Both the position numbers and the translations under genes were made by a program. Of a DNA stretch of 64,000 nucleotides, positions 9,267 to 20,942 are shown one piece after another; positions within the stretch are counted from its first letter, which is position 1, and each line of letters starts with the position of its first letter. Where the stretch lies: assembly GCF_000621025.1 (NCBI RefSeq), contig NZ_KK211206.1, forward strand, positions 389,498 through 453,497, given 5' to 3'. The notes beneath the pieces were generated by a model. The model searched no databases and was not told the DNA's origin. It saw only the letters and a program-made list of their open reading frames with translations. The DNA is from Brackiella oedipodis DSM 13743 (GTDB taxonomy: Bacteria > Pseudomonadota > Gammaproteobacteria > Burkholderiales > Burkholderiaceae_B).

Positions 9267-10508
9267 TCAAGGACGTGCTGTTTGCACAGATTTCTCAATC
9301 TCTGTGGCACTGTTATTAGAAAAATCGGATGAATTCAGTTGTAAATATTTAAGGACCACTTTGGCCGTTTCATCATCCATATTGGTAAACCCGACCATAC
9401 CCGCAAAAAGGCCAGGCCATTGGTTAGCGGTATGCGACGTGGTTTGCGGTTGACGGTGGCAAACACTACAAGAACTCTCATAGCTATGACGGGCAATATC
9501 CCAAATCGGTTCAACGCTATTGAGTAAATGACCTGGTTCGATCCAGACCGTCGCTTTGACTTTTTGCCATTCTAGACCGGTCATATCGTCTTCTTTGGAT
9601 TCAACCACATCAATAAAATCCGCGTTTTTATCGATATCACGATTGAGAATGGCATTGGTCACATTCATCCCAAAAGTGTTATACCAAACCCGTGCTAAGC
9701 CTTTGTTTTTGCGCCATAATTCCAATTCAACGTGGTAGGCACTATCGGTTGCCTCAAGCAATTTAACGGGCGTGGTGACCTCAATCGAACCGATTTTTTT
9801 GCTCAATTCTTTGTCGGCGTAAATCGCTTGTGGCGAAACGGAGACATAGTCATTACCCGGTTTGACACTGACATGGCTGGCTTCAGACAACAGGGAAGCA
9901 AAGGCAGGATTGCCCGCGCCTTTGATCTCTGGCAATTGGTGGGCAATGCCACGGTGACAATCGACACAGCTGGCGTTGCGTTCGGCAGCGCTGCGCATCA
10001 TCATTTGTGAGGTGACACGCATTTTGTCAAAATCCATGCTCTTGTAGTCATGGCAGCTGCGACATTCCTTGGAGTTATTGGCCTTAAAGCGCGCCCATTC
10101 ACGCTGCGCTAAGACAATACGATGTTGCAGGAATTTTTCGCGGGTACCAATGGTACCGACCACATGGCTAAGCACCTCACGAGAGGCTTGCATTTTGCGC
10201 GCGACTTTGTCAGTGAAGTTATGCGGCACGTGGCAATCCATACAGCGGGCGCGTACCCCCGTACGGTTTTTCCAGTGAATCGTTTTTTGTAATTCGGGCA
10301 ACAGATTGTCACGCATGGTGTGACAGGAGACACAGAATTCTTCGGTATTGGTGTAGTTCATACCGGTGTTAAATAAGGCCCAAAAGCCCACCCCAGCGAT
10401 AAAGCCGCCAGTCACTAGGATGCCCAAGCCAATACGAGCGGCGGGACGGGTAAACCAGTCATAAATCCAAGCGAAGAATCGCTTAATACCACGAAATAGA
10501 GAGCGCAT
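9267..10508 (-). CDS. torC: TorC, pentahaem c-type cytochrome
   Basis: A 413-residue NapC/NirT-type quinol dehydrogenase with an N-terminal membrane helix (about 25-46) and five CXXCH haem sites: near residues 59, 89, 149, 181 and a separate C-terminal one near 347. Four N-terminal haems plus one C-terminal haem is the TorC layout, different from four-haem NapC. It passes electrons from menaquinol to TorA. The ATG at 10508 ([12 protein letters not shown]) resembles known TorC starts and has AGG upstream; a GTG at 10556 would add 16 unlikely residues. Its five haems need the Ccm system encoded downstream. Confidence 0.92.
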   Translation of the reverse strand: MRSLFRGIKRFFAWIYDWFTRPAARIGLGILVTGGFIAGVGFWALFNTGMNYTNTEEFCVSCHTMRDNLLPELQKTIHWKNRTGVRARCMDCHVPHNFTDKVARKMQASREVLSHVVGTIGTREKFLQHRIVLAQREWARFKANNSKECRSCHDYKSMDFDKMRVTSQMMMRSAAERNASCVDCHRGIAHQLPEIKGAGNPAFASLLSEASHVSVKPGNDYVSVSPQAIYADKELSKKIGSIEVTTPVKLLEATDSAYHVELELWRKNKGLARVWYNTFGMNVTNAILNRDIDKNADFIDVVESKEDDMTGLEWQKVKATVWIEPGHLLNSVEPIWDIARHSYESSCSVCHRQPQTTSHTANQWPGLFAGMVGFTNMDDETAKVVLKYLQLNSSDFSNNSATEIEKSVQTARP

Positions 10509-10593
10509 AGACGTTGTACCTATGGTTGTGTTGTGTAAAAACCGTTGAGATAGCACTCACCCCTAGCCTTTCGCTAGTCTCTGCATAAGATTG

Positions 10594-10611
10594 ATTGACA
10601 AATAAGTCAAT
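10594..10611. promoter_or_regulatory. Inverted repeat between torE and torC
   Basis: ATTGAC-N6-GTCAAT, a perfect 6-6-6 inverted repeat lying in the 196-bp gap between torE and the torC start. The TTGA-N8-TCAA core looks like an FNR site but has 2 bp too many between half-sites. It could be an operator for a second tor promoter or a weak RNA hairpin. Confidence 0.4.
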
Positions 10612-10704
10612 AAGGAGCGCTTAAATAAGAATTGAACTAGCGACTAACTCAGAGGAAGATGGCGATTTGCCAGAGTTGTGCTAGCGCCTAAATAGACGAG
10701 ACCT

Positions 10705-10893
10705 TTAGGGTCCCGGAGGTCCCCAAATGAGCATTTGACCAAACCAAACAATAAAACCGTAGGCACAGATTAGCAACAGGCTTACAATCGGTAGGACAAT
10801 AAAGCCCATGAGTAGAAAGCGCTTCCACTCTGCTACCGGTTTATCAGTAGACGGATGATCATGATGCTTAATAGTGGTCGATGCTTTACCCAT
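10705..10893 (-). CDS. torE: TorE/NapE-family small membrane protein
   Basis: A 62-residue protein with one long membrane helix (about residues 27-55) and the family ending YGFIVWFGQMLIWGPPGP. NapE/TorE proteins are found beside periplasmic nitrate or TMAO reductases; their exact role is not known. It is the first gene of the tor-ccm series, 196 bp upstream of torC. The location beside torCA makes TorE the better name than NapE. Confidence 0.88.
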   Translation of the reverse strand: MGKASTTIKHHDHPSTDKPVAEWKRFLLMGFIVLPIVSLLLICAYGFIVWFGQMLIWGPPGP

Positions 10894-10946
10894 AAGAACT
10901 CCAAAAACTGCACAGGCTATGCAAGATACGGTCCAGAACAGACCCA

Positions 10947-11173
10947 GTACTAGTATTGTAATAAGTTTTTACGTTTTAAGATTTGATATAAGTAAAACAA
11001 TATCGAGTATTTGCAAATATTGCTGATATTAAGTGCGTGAAGCCTTGTTTAATTGGGTGTTTTGTAATGTCAGCTTGGCGCATGACGGCTACTTTTTATG
11101 GTGCTAAATCGACCCGATTTTACAGCGATTTGTTTACATATTTTTGGTACTAGTATTGATAACTACTAGCATT
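10947..11173. repeat. Three copies of TACTAGYATT upstream of torE
   Basis: GTACTAGTATTG occurs exactly at 10947-10958 and 11147-11158, starting 200 bp apart. A one-mismatch copy TACTAGCATT is at 11164-11173, 16 bp after the second. The core TACTAGTA is itself an 8-bp palindrome. Position upstream of torE suggests operator sites; no known tor regulator gene is in the window. Confidence 0.5.
10999..11030. promoter_or_regulatory. Nested palindrome upstream of torE
   Basis: A 12-bp perfect palindrome TATTTGCAAATA (11008-11019) lies between outer arms AATATC (10999-11004) and GATATT (11025-11030). It looks like a dimeric protein-binding site. The binding protein is unknown. Confidence 0.35.
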
Positions 11174-11224
11174 ATCAGTAATTCGTTTTTAATGGACGTT
11201 TCAAGCCTTTAGAGGATTTGTTTA

Positions 11225-11247
11225 AAAAGCCCGCGGGGCGGGCTTTT
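11225..11247 (-). terminator. Rho-independent terminator downstream of guaA
   Basis: Stem AAAAGCCCGC / GCGGGCTTTT with a 3-nt loop, followed on the minus strand by T residues. It lies about 100 bp after the guaA stop and should end the purL-guaB-guaA transcript. Confidence 0.8.
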
Positions 11248-11275
11248 GTGTAGATTTACAGTGGATATTTGAGAC

Positions 11276-11328
11276 ATACATCTGGAGGCACTTGAGCCAC
11301 TTGGAGCAGTGGCTCAATACAGATGTAT
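11276..11328. repeat. Two-tier long inverted repeat after guaA
   Basis: Outer arms ATACATCTG (11276-11284) and CAGATGTAT (11320-11328) enclose a perfect 10-bp inner stem TTGAGCCACT (11292-11301) / AGTGGCTCAA (11308-11317). It starts 15 bp after the guaA stop, between the gene and the canonical terminator. No T-run follows. It may be an mRNA 3' stabiliser or a cruciform-forming site. Confidence 0.6.
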
Positions 11329-11343
11329 CACTCTCAGACCAGC

Positions 11344-12939
11344 TTACTCCCACTCAATCGTTGCCGGCGGTTTACCAGAGACGTCGTAAACCACGCGGTT
11401 AATGCCTTTGACCTCATTAATAATGCGTGAGGACACGGTGGCTAATAAATCATAAGGCAATGGCGCCCAGCTGGCGGTCATAAAGTCGCTGGTTTGCACC
11501 GCGCGTAAGGCCACCACATAATCGTAGGTACGACCATCGCCCATGACACCGACGGATTTGACGGGTAAAAAGACCGCAAAGGCTTGGCTGGTTAAGTCGT
11601 ACCAATTTTTACCCGTTTCTGGATCGGTGTGGTTACGTAATTCTTGGATAAAGATATCGTCGGCAAGACGTAGCAAATCGGCGAATTCTTTCTTGACGGC
11701 GCCGAGAATACGCACGCCCAAGCCTGGACCAGGGAATGGATGACGATAGACCATCGGAGCGGGCAAGCCAAGCGCCACACCCAGCTGACGAACCTCGTCT
11801 TTAAAGAGTTCGCGCAAGGGTTCAAGCAATTGCAATTGCAACGTATCGGGCAAGCCACCGACATTATGGTGTGACTTAATGGCCACACTCTTACCAAACT
11901 TGCTGGCGGCCGATTCCACCACATCAGGATAGATGGTGCCTTGTGCCAACCATTTGGCCTTAGGCAATTTGGCGGCTTCAGCCTGGAAGATTTCAATGAA
12001 TTCTTTGCCGATGATTTTGCGTTTTTGCTCGGGATCAGTAACACCCTCGAGTTTACTCATAAACTGCTCGGTCGCATCGACATGAATAATATTAACGCCT
12101 AAATGTTGGTTCAGCACATCCATCACGCGTTGCGCTTCGTTGTGGCGTAATAGGCCATGATCGACAAACACACACGTCAATTGATCACCGATGGCGCGAC
12201 TAATGAGCACCGCTGCCACGGAAGAATCGACTCCGCCTGAGAGCGCGAGGATGACTTGATCATCGCCGACTTGGGCTTTGATATGGGCGATAGCCTCGGA
12301 GGCATAGTCGGGCATATTCCAGTCGGCACGACAGCCACAAATATCTAAGACAAAGCGTTGTAAGAGTTGCGCGCCAGATTTCGTGTGGGTGACCTCTGGG
12401 TGGAATTGCACCCCATAAAAGCGTCGCTCCTCATCAGCCATGGCCGCAATAGGACAAGACGGATTGGTGGCGATGACATTAAAGCCTTCGGGGACTTGCG
12501 TGACCTTGTCACCATGGCTCATTAGGACATCGAGTCCTGGATTACCATTGCTATCGGTGTAGTCCTGTAAGGTGTTGAGCAAGGCCGAGACGCCTTGCAG
12601 TTTCACCTTGGCTTGACCAAACTCGCGCTTAGCCGACCAGCTCACTTGCCCGCCCAGTTGCTGCGCCATGGCTTGCATACCATAGCAAATCCCTAAGACG
12701 GGCACGCCGATTTGGAAGACGGCATCGGCGATTTTGATGGAGGCCTCATCGTAGGCAGAGGAATGGCTGCCTGACAAAATAATCCCCTTGAGGCCATGCT
12801 GCGCATACTCTTGGTGGATAAAGTCATTATCCACGTCACCGGGATGGATTTCACAAAACACACCCGCTTCACGCACGCGTCGTGCAATTAATTGCGTGAC
12901 TTGAGAACCAAAATCCAAGATCAGGATTTTTTGATGCAT
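11344..12939 (-). CDS. guaA: GMP synthase (glutamine-hydrolysing)
   Basis: A 531-residue enzyme that converts XMP to GMP with ATP and glutamine. The N-terminal class I amidotransferase domain has the nucleophile Cys85 in GICYGMQAM and the His-Glu pair in VQFHPEVTH. The ATP pyrophosphatase P-loop is [11 protein letters not shown] (about 230-240). The C-terminus ends with the conserved [11 protein letters not shown]. It lies 34 bp downstream of guaB and completes the IMP to GMP branch. Confidence 0.98.
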   Translation of the reverse strand: MHQKILILDFGSQVTQLIARRVREAGVFCEIHPGDVDNDFIHQEYAQHGLKGIILSGSHSSAYDEASIKIADAVFQIGVPVLGICYGMQAMAQQLGGQVSWSAKREFGQAKVKLQGVSALLNTLQDYTDSNGNPGLDVLMSHGDKVTQVPEGFNVIATNPSCPIAAMADEERRFYGVQFHPEVTHTKSGAQLLQRFVLDICGCRADWNMPDYASEAIAHIKAQVGDDQVILALSGGVDSSVAAVLISRAIGDQLTCVFVDHGLLRHNEAQRVMDVLNQHLGVNIIHVDATEQFMSKLEGVTDPEQKRKIIGKEFIEIFQAEAAKLPKAKWLAQGTIYPDVVESAASKFGKSVAIKSHHNVGGLPDTLQLQLLEPLRELFKDEVRQLGVALGLPAPMVYRHPFPGPGLGVRILGAVKKEFADLLRLADDIFIQELRNHTDPETGKNWYDLTSQAFAVFLPVKSVGVMGDGRTYDYVVALRAVQTSDFMTASWAPLPYDLLATVSSRIINEVKGINRVVYDVSGKPPATIEWE

Positions 12940-12973
12940 AACTAAAAACCTTTGTAATACGATTGCTCAACAA

Positions 12974-14470
<1,497 letters not shown>

Positions 14471-14480
14471 TCAAAGACCA

Positions 14481-17400
14481 CTAGCCGACATATAGGCGTG
14501 CATTCATAAACATTCTGAGCCAAGGCGTGAACTCACCGCCACTGTCTTTTTCACCCCATTGAGCGGGGGCCCAAGACATGGCCGCATTGCGTACTACACG
14601 TTCTGGATGCGGCATCATGACTGTAAAACGTCCATCAGCCGTGGTGACCGCGGCGGTGCCGTCTATGCTGCCATTGGGGTTGGCGGGATAGGCTTCGGTG
14701 ACCATGCCGTAGTTGTTGACATATTGCAGCGCGATCTTGGCCTGTGCCTTATGACCTTGTAAGTCATAATTGGCAAAGCCTTCGCCATGCGAGACTGCAA
14801 TTGGTAAGCGACTACCTGCCATATCTTTAAAGAAAATCGACGGTGAGTCAGTGATCTGCACAAGACTCAAGCGCGACTCGTGACGCCCTGATTGATTGGC
14901 CGTAAAGCGCGGCCAATGCTCAGCGCCCGGAATAATGCTGGCTAAGGCAGAAAGCATTTGGCAGCCGTTACACACGCCTAAAGCAAAAATTTCTGGGCGC
15001 GCAAAAAACTCACTGAATTGTTGCTTGAGCGCCTCGTTAAACAAGATGCTACGGGCCCAGCCTTCACCCGCGCCCAGCACATCACCGTAACTAAAACCGC
15101 CCACCGCGACAAGGCCCTGCATACGTTCAAGCTTAACGCGATCTTGCTGCAAATCAGTCATATGCACGTCGTAGGCATCAAAACCTGCTTTATCAAAGGC
15201 CCAAGCCATTTCTACATGGCTATTACACCCCTGCTCACGCAACACGGCAATCGCTGGTCTGGCGCCTTGATTAATCATTGGGGCGGCGATATTTTCTTGG
15301 GGATCAAAAGCGACCTTGGCATTCAGGCCTGGGTTCTTGCTGTCGTCCCAGCGTTTGTATTCGGCCAAGGCCGTTTCTGGGTTTTCACGACGTTGTTGAA
15401 TTAAATAGCTGGTTTCACTCCAAGCCTTAGCGACTTCGACGCGGCTAAACTCGAGGACTTGTTTACCATCGCGATAGAACTCAATTAAATCGGTATGGTT
15501 GGTGCTACCAATCACATGACTGCAGGTCGATAGCCCAGCCTCGCGCAGGATTTGTAAAACCTCATCGCGATCCTCAGCACGCACTTGAATTACAGCGCCG
15601 AGTTCTTCATTAAAAAGGGCTTTGACGGTGGCTTCATCGCGTTGTACCTGAACCTGATCTGGACGAATCTTATAGTCGCCCCAGTCCGCCACATAATTGT
15701 CAAAGGTCAACATATCAATATTGATAGCCACCCCTGTACGGCCGGCCAGGGCCATTTCGCTGACGCAGGCAAAAAGACCTCCATCGGAGCGATCGTGATA
15801 CGCCAAGAGGCGCTCTTCCTGGGCTAAGCGACGAATCACTTTGAGGAAGCTTTGCAAGCGCTCCACATCATCCAGATCTGGCACTTCCTGACCGAATTGA
15901 TTGAGCACTTGCGACAAGACAGAACCGCCCAAGCGCTGCTTACCCGCGCCTAAATCGATCAAGATCAGACTGGTTCGCACTTGATTATCTTGCAATTGCG
16001 GTGTGAGGGTCTTGGCGGCCTGATTGACGGCGGCAAATGCAGTCACAACGAGGGAAACGGGAGACATAACGGCTTGTTTGCCGTCCTGTGTTTGCCATTG
16101 GCTATACATGGATAAGGAGTCTTTGCCCACGGGAATCGAGATATTTAAGTCTTGGCAAAGTTGACTCACGGCTTGCACCGTATCGTATAAGGCGGCATCT
16201 TGCCCCGCTTGACCGCAAGCGGCCATCCAGTTGGCAGAGAGCTTAATGCTTTGTAAATCGGCAATATCGGCAGCCACCAAGTTGGTGAGGGCTTCGCCGA
16301 CAGCCATACGCCCTGAGGCAGGCGCATTGATAATGGCTAAGGGCGAACGCTCCCCCATGGCCATGGCTTCGCCGTGGGCATGGTCATAGTCCGCTAAGGT
16401 CACCGCACAATCGGCCACAGGCACTTGCCATGGCCCCACCATTTGATCACGGCTACTTAAGCCGCCTACGCTACGGTCACCAATCGTGATTAAAAAGCTT
16501 TTATCGGCTACTGTGGGGTGGCGCATCACCTCTAGCGCCGTGGCTTTGATGTCGATACCGACCACATCGAGCGCTGGGGTTTGCAGGACTTTACGCTGCA
16601 CATCGCGATGCATTTTTGGCGATTTACCGAGGATGACATTCAAAGGTAAATCCACCGGTCGCAAGTGCTTGGCGGGCTGATCAAAACTCGCTTGCGCTTC
16701 ACCTGGAAGGCCTTCGCCTTCGGTAACGCGCAATAATTTATCTTGGCAAGCCACGCCGACCACGGCAAAGGGGCAACGCTCGCGCTCAGCAATGGCTTTA
16801 AAGGTGTCTAAATGTTCTGGCAAGATCGCTAGCACATACCGTTCTTGCGATTCATTACTCCAGATCTGTGCCGCTGACATGCCGCTTTCTTCGACATGGA
16901 CGCGGCTTAAGTCAAACACAGCCCCCATGCCCGCGTCATTGACTAATTCAGGAAAGGCGTTAGAGAGGCCACCCGCGCCGACGTCATGAATGGCCAAAAT
17001 CGGGTTTTGATCGAGCATTTGCCAACACGCATCAATCACCTCTTGCGCGCGGCGTTCTAACTCTGGATTATCTCTTTGTACGGACTGAAAATCGAGCTCA
17101 GCGGTATTGGCACCCACCGCCATACTGGAGGCGGCCCCGCCACCCATGCCAATCAGCATGCCCGGGCCACCCAATTGAATCAATAAGGCGCCGTCGGGAA
17201 TACTATCTTTGTGCGTCAGACTATCGTCGATATTGCCCATGCCACCCGCCAACATGATCGGTTTGTGATAGCCCCAACGAATGCCAGCGACTTCTTGCTC
17301 AAAGACCCTAAAATAGCCGAGCAAATTCGGTCGACCAAACTCATTATTATAGGCGGCTGCCCCGATGGGGCCTTGAATCATGATCTCGGCAGGTGTCGCT

Positions 17401-18515
17401 AAGCGTTGTGGATTACCATGCGAGCTTTGCTCCCAAGCCGCCTGATCTGGATATAAGTGGAGGTTTGAGACTGTAAATCCTGCGAGCCCAGCCTTAGGCT
17501 TAGAACCACGCCCCGTGGCGCCCTCGTCGCGGATTTCACCGCCGACCCCGGTGGCGGCACCCGCAAAGGGTGAAATGGCCGTCGGGTGATTATGCGTTTC
17601 GACCTTCATGAGGGTATGCGTGAGACGCTCATGTGCCTGATATTGCTTAGTGCCCTGCGCTGTGCTCTCGGCATAATAACGCGTCGCCTTAGCGCCTTGC
17701 ATAATAGCGGCATTGTCGGCGTAAGCCACCACCGTGCCCTTAGGCTGATGTTGGTGGGTTTGGCGAATCATGCCAAACAAAGAATTGTCTTGAGCTTGGC
17801 CGTCGATGGTCCATTGAGCATTAAAGATCTTGTGGCGGCAATGCTCACTATTGGCCTGCGCGAACATCATCAACTCCACATCGGTGGGATTGCGATTGAG
17901 CTGGGTAAAGGCCTCGACCAAGTAATCGATTTCATCGTCTGATAACGCCAAACCCAACTCGGTATTGGCTGTTTCTAGACCCTGACGGCCTTGTTGCAAG
18001 ACGTCATAGGTTTGTAAAGGACTGGCGTGCACTTCTTGACATAATTGCAAAGGATCAAAGTCCTCTTCGACCACGCTTTGCGTCATTTTGTCGTGCAAAA
18101 TCGCTAATAATTGCTGCGTTTGCTCAGCCGTCAATTGGCTTTTGCTCAGCAATTTATGGGCTAATTGCACCTCGTAAACCATGCCGCGCTCAATGCGATG
18201 CACGTTTGCAAAGCCACAGTTATGGGCAATATCGGTGGCTTTACTGGCCCAGGGTGAAACGGTACCGAGACGAGGCACGACGCGAATGGTCTGAGCGCTG
18301 GACTTGGCAGCAGACGGGAGGCTAGCACTGGCGTGGATCAGATCAGCTAAACGCTGGGCTTGGGCGGGCGCTAACGCCTGCTCAGAGAAAATGTAATATT
18401 CAAAAAAAGCCGTGATATCGGCTATAGGTAATTGTTGAGACTTGATTTGTTGCCATAAGCGTTTGTGGTTGGCAGAGGTTAGCGCTGAGGCGCCATAAAG
18501 AGTAATAGCTTGCAC
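14481..18515 (-). CDS. purL: Phosphoribosylformylglycinamidine synthase (large single-chain type)
   Basis: A 1344-residue FGAR amidotransferase for the fourth step of purine synthesis. It has the N-terminal PurS-like part, two AIRS-type ATP-binding halves (for example [20 protein letters not shown] near 310) and a C-terminal class I glutaminase with nucleophile in GVCNGCQML near residue 1180. The length matches the proteobacterial single-chain form. It heads a likely purL-guaB-guaA operon. Confidence 0.98.
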   Translation of the reverse strand: MQAITLYGASALTSANHKRLWQQIKSQQLPIADITAFFEYYIFSEQALAPAQAQRLADLIHASASLPSAAKSSAQTIRVVPRLGTVSPWASKATDIAHNCGFANVHRIERGMVYEVQLAHKLLSKSQLTAEQTQQLLAILHDKMTQSVVEEDFDPLQLCQEVHASPLQTYDVLQQGRQGLETANTELGLALSDDEIDYLVEAFTQLNRNPTDVELMMFAQANSEHCRHKIFNAQWTIDGQAQDNSLFGMIRQTHQHQPKGTVVAYADNAAIMQGAKATRYYAESTAQGTKQYQAHERLTHTLMKVETHNHPTAISPFAGAATGVGGEIRDEGATGRGSKPKAGLAGFTVSNLHLYPDQAAWEQSSHGNPQRLATPAEIMIQGPIGAAAYNNEFGRPNLLGYFRVFEQEVAGIRWGYHKPIMLAGGMGNIDDSLTHKDSIPDGALLIQLGGPGMLIGMGGGAASSMAVGANTAELDFQSVQRDNPELERRAQEVIDACWQMLDQNPILAIHDVGAGGLSNAFPELVNDAGMGAVFDLSRVHVEESGMSAAQIWSNESQERYVLAILPEHLDTFKAIAERERCPFAVVGVACQDKLLRVTEGEGLPGEAQASFDQPAKHLRPVDLPLNVILGKSPKMHRDVQRKVLQTPALDVVGIDIKATALEVMRHPTVADKSFLITIGDRSVGGLSSRDQMVGPWQVPVADCAVTLADYDHAHGEAMAMGERSPLAIINAPASGRMAVGEALTNLVAADIADLQSIKLSANWMAACGQAGQDAALYDTVQAVSQLCQDLNISIPVGKDSLSMYSQWQTQDGKQAVMSPVSLVVTAFAAVNQAAKTLTPQLQDNQVRTSLILIDLGAGKQRLGGSVLSQVLNQFGQEVPDLDDVERLQSFLKVIRRLAQEERLLAYHDRSDGGLFACVSEMALAGRTGVAINIDMLTFDNYVADWGDYKIRPDQVQVQRDEATVKALFNEELGAVIQVRAEDRDEVLQILREAGLSTCSHVIGSTNHTDLIEFYRDGKQVLEFSRVEVAKAWSETSYLIQQRRENPETALAEYKRWDDSKNPGLNAKVAFDPQENIAAPMINQGARPAIAVLREQGCNSHVEMAWAFDKAGFDAYDVHMTDLQQDRVKLERMQGLVAVGGFSYGDVLGAGEGWARSILFNEALKQQFSEFFARPEIFALGVCNGCQMLSALASIIPGAEHWPRFTANQSGRHESRLSLVQITDSPSIFFKDMAGSRLPIAVSHGEGFANYDLQGHKAQAKIALQYVNNYGMVTEAYPANPNGSIDGTAAVTTADGRFTVMMPHPERVVRNAAMSWAPAQWGEKDSGGEFTPWLRMFMNARLYVG

Positions 18516-19018
18516 AGTAAGAAGTCCAGTGAGAAATAAAAAGACTTAAAGACGCTTGGCACATCTGCAACGATCGCCCACGATGCGCTCGCTTGCCGTA
18601 CCCACATACAGTTGGTACAGATAATGAGCCAATAAATAAGTTGCTATTTTAACTTGCTAGGCAATGAAATGCAGGCCGATTGTACAGAATCCATGGCTTT
18701 ACTTTTTGGCTTAACTCAGCTTGTGGTCCCAGCTTGTGGTGGTTACAACTTTTACACTTTTAATTGTAACAATAATACTGTAGATCTAATCAGGGTTTTA
18801 AAACCAAAAATGTGCATAAATAGAAAATATCATTATTTTTCAATGGATTATAAACTATACTTAAAGCTATAAACTATCTAAACAAAGCCTTATAACTCAT
18901 TAATAAATATAGATTTTTTTATATTTAGTAATATATAATTAACTCGTTTACTATTTAAGACAAACCCCACTTTTGTTTTAAATGCAGCGTTATCAACAAC
19001 TTATAAGATGCCACTTAT
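18516..19018. promoter_or_regulatory. Divergent intergenic region between purL and the D,D-peptidase gene
   Basis: About 500 bp, strongly AT-rich from 18770 on. It holds an inverted repeat GTACC-N11-GGTAC (18598-18618), an 11-bp direct repeat CAGCTTGTGGT (18717-18727 and 18730-18740) and a 7-bp inverted repeat GTTACAA-N15-TTGTAAC (18742-18770). No classical purine repressor box or riboswitch was recognised. A 72-codon open frame at 18654-18872 lacks any family signal and is not called. Confidence 0.5.
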
Positions 19019-19921
19019 ATGTCTACCCTAATTTCAAAATCGCTACGATTTAGTGCCAGATTTGCTGGTTTATTGACTTTTTGCGGTGCGTTGGCCGTCT
19101 CCCAAGTGCAGGCGCAGAGCTCCCGTCCTATTACGAGTAATTCACCGCTTTCTGGTCCGGTCGATACCGGAGCGATTGTCAATTCGCAGGTCGCGATGGT
19201 GGTGGACTTGAACGACGATAAGGTGCTCTACGCTAAGAACCCCAATACTATTCGTCCAATTGCCTCTATTAGTAAGCTGCTTACCGCCTACGTGGTGGTG
19301 CGCTCTAACCTCGATATGAACGAGATGATCACCATCACCTCAGATGATATTGATCGCCTCAAAAACTCCGGTTCACGCTTAAGTGTGGGTACGACGCTGC
19401 CCCGTCACGAGATGCTTTTGCTCGCCCTAATGTCTAGTGAGAATCGCGCCGCTCACGCCTTGGCGCGCACTTATCCTGGTGGTCTGAGCGCTTTTGTGGC
19501 GGCGATGAACACCACGGCCCGACAACTCGGCATGACGCGTAGCCGTTTTATAGAGCCTACGGGATTATCTCCGTCTAACATTTCTACCCCTAACGATTTA
19601 GTACGCCTACTCAAAGCTGTCTCTAAAGAACCGCTGATTCACCAATACACCACCAGCGATGGTTACGATATTCTCACGAGCAACGGTAAGCGCCAAAACT
19701 ACAAAAACTCTAATCGCCTAGTTCGCAACCCCGACTGGAAGATCCAAATCTCCAAAACGGGTTATATCAAAGAAGCCGGCGAATGTCTCGTAATGATTAC
19801 GCAGTTTGATAAACAACCCGTGGCGGTGGTTCTGCTCAATGCCCAAGGCCATTTAACGCGATTTGCTGATGCTGTCCGAGTTCGCCATATTGTACAAAAC
19901 GACTACCCAAGCCTTTACTAA
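19019..19921 (+). CDS. pbpG: D-alanyl-D-alanine endopeptidase, PBP7/PbpG type (peptidase S11)
   Basis: A 300-residue secreted penicillin-binding protein. The N-terminal signal peptide ends near AQA (about residue 33). The three active-site motifs are SISK (Ser83-Lys86), SEN (140-142) and KTG (246-248). The short length, without the C-terminal domain of DacA-type carboxypeptidases, fits the PBP7 endopeptidase branch that trims peptidoglycan cross-links. A perfect terminator follows at 20016. The exact activity (endo- or carboxypeptidase) is inferred. Confidence 0.88.
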   Translation: MSTLISKSLRFSARFAGLLTFCGALAVSQVQAQSSRPITSNSPLSGPVDTGAIVNSQVAMVVDLNDDKVLYAKNPNTIRPIASISKLLTAYVVVRSNLDMNEMITITSDDIDRLKNSGSRLSVGTTLPRHEMLLLALMSSENRAAHALARTYPGGLSAFVAAMNTTARQLGMTRSRFIEPTGLSPSNISTPNDLVRLLKAVSKEPLIHQYTTSDGYDILTSNGKRQNYKNSNRLVRNPDWKIQISKTGYIKEAGECLVMITQFDKQPVAVVLLNAQGHLTRFADAVRVRHIVQNDYPSLY

Positions 19922-20280
19922 GTACCTAATGGCTTAATGGCTTAGCGGTCTAATGGGATAACGGCCAAATTAACTCATTACCTTTTTTACTCCTCTGATG
20001 TGCTTTAATGAGCTTATCCCCAATCTGACGATTGGGGATTTTTTATTTCAGGTGGGATGAGGTGATGTGCTGGAGGCGCTTAAGGTGTATTGATAAACGC
20101 TTAATGAGTCATGATAAGCGCTGGATAAATAAGGGTACGTCACGATCAGTGGCTGTACTCTACCGAGGGTAAGCGGCGTGATATTCAACTGTGGTGGCTA
20201 CAGACCACGATGCATGGCGCTTTATATTACAATGCCTAGTAATTTACCTGCTTACCTTGCATCAAGCGAATTGAACAACG
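19922..20280. other. Intergenic region between pbpG and yciB
   Basis: About 360 bp. It starts with tandem octamers of the type CTTAATGG (about 19925-19964), then the pbpG terminator. From 20139 to 20237 an ATG-less open frame encodes a tryptophan-rich peptide (HDQWLYSTEGKRRDIQLWW and on) that may be a gene remnant. The rest should hold the yciB promoter. Confidence 0.45.
20016..20045 (+). terminator. Rho-independent terminator of pbpG
   Basis: Perfect 10-bp stem ATCCCCAATC / GATTGGGGAT with a TGAC loop followed by TTTTT. It lies 95 bp after the pbpG stop. Confidence 0.9.
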
Positions 20281-20913
20281 ATGAATAAAATTTTATTTGA
20301 TTTTTTCCCTCTCTTATTATTTTTTGTTGCCCTAAAAATATGGGATATTTTTGTCGCCACAGAAGTAGCGATTGCTGCCAGTGTGTTACAAATCGTTTAT
20401 TTATTAGTGAGCCGCAAAAAAATCACGGTGAGTCATTGGCTCAATCTCAGCATTATTATTATCTTTGGTGGTTTAACGATTTATTTTCATAATGCCACCT
20501 TTATTAAGTGGAAACCCACGGTTATTTATGGCTTATTTGCAGCCATCATCAGCGGTTCTCTGTGGTTCTCTGGCGTCAATGTGCTACGTAAACTCATGGG
20601 TGAGCAAATTGCACTGCCTACCCCGCTATGGAACAAATTGGCCCATGCCTGGTCTATCTTTTTTGTAGTGATGGGAGCGCTGAACTTATTTGTGGCGTTT
20701 TCAGGGTATTTTACTGAGGATCAGTGGGCCACCTTTAAGGTCTTTGGCATGACACTCATGCTTTTTGCCTTTGTAATTGGGCAATCCTTGTTTTTGAGCA
20801 AACACCTTAAAGATCAAGTGGATCAAGCGGATACAGCGGACCAAGCGTCGCCAACAGTGCGCCCTTCTTTAGAGGTTCAATCCCAGAATAAGCAGGACTC
20901 TGCGCCCCACTAA
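20281..20913 (+). CDS. yciB: YciB, inner-membrane intracellular septation protein A family
   Basis: A 210-residue membrane protein with five to six helices and the family start MNKILFDFFPLLLFFVALK. Internal landmarks such as KWKPTVIYGLFA and FFVVMGALNLFVA are typical. YciB links to cell envelope synthesis and the elongation/division machinery. The last 35 residues are hydrophilic and rich in Gln, Asp and Ser, longer than in E. coli. It is followed 29 bp later by a bolA gene with a good ribosome-binding site. Confidence 0.94.
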   Translation: MNKILFDFFPLLLFFVALKIWDIFVATEVAIAASVLQIVYLLVSRKKITVSHWLNLSIIIIFGGLTIYFHNATFIKWKPTVIYGLFAAIISGSLWFSGVNVLRKLMGEQIALPTPLWNKLAHAWSIFFVVMGALNLFVAFSGYFTEDQWATFKVFGMTLMLFAFVIGQSLFLSKHLKDQVDQADTADQASPTVRPSLEVQSQNKQDSAPH

Positions 20914-20942
20914 ATCATATAAGGTCATATAAGGAGTACATT

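Larger units (their letters stand above)
10894..11343. promoter_or_regulatory. Intergenic region: tor promoter side and guaA 3' side
   Basis: About 450 bp without a gene. The left three quarters is AT-rich and should hold the tor promoter. It contains a 12-bp repeat (10947-10958 and 11147-11158, with a near copy at 11164), a nested palindrome at 10999-11030, and an imperfect FNR-like site TTGAT-N4-GTAAA at 10983-10996 (8 of 10 consensus positions). The right part holds two hairpins belonging to the 3' end of guaA. No coding potential was seen. Confidence 0.6.

Noticed and set aside
10594-10611. FNR box between torE and torC
   Set aside because: Half-sites are separated by two bases too many for the TTGAT-N4-ATCAA consensus. 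Kept only as an unnamed inverted repeat.
18516-18660. Purine riboswitch or PurR box upstream of purL
   Set aside because: No purine aptamer core and no sequence close to the enterobacterial PurR operator were found.
18654-18872. 72-codon open frame upstream of the D,D-peptidase
   Set aside because: No ribosome-binding site, odd composition rich in Asn, Cys and Tyr from AT-rich DNA, and it covers the likely promoters.
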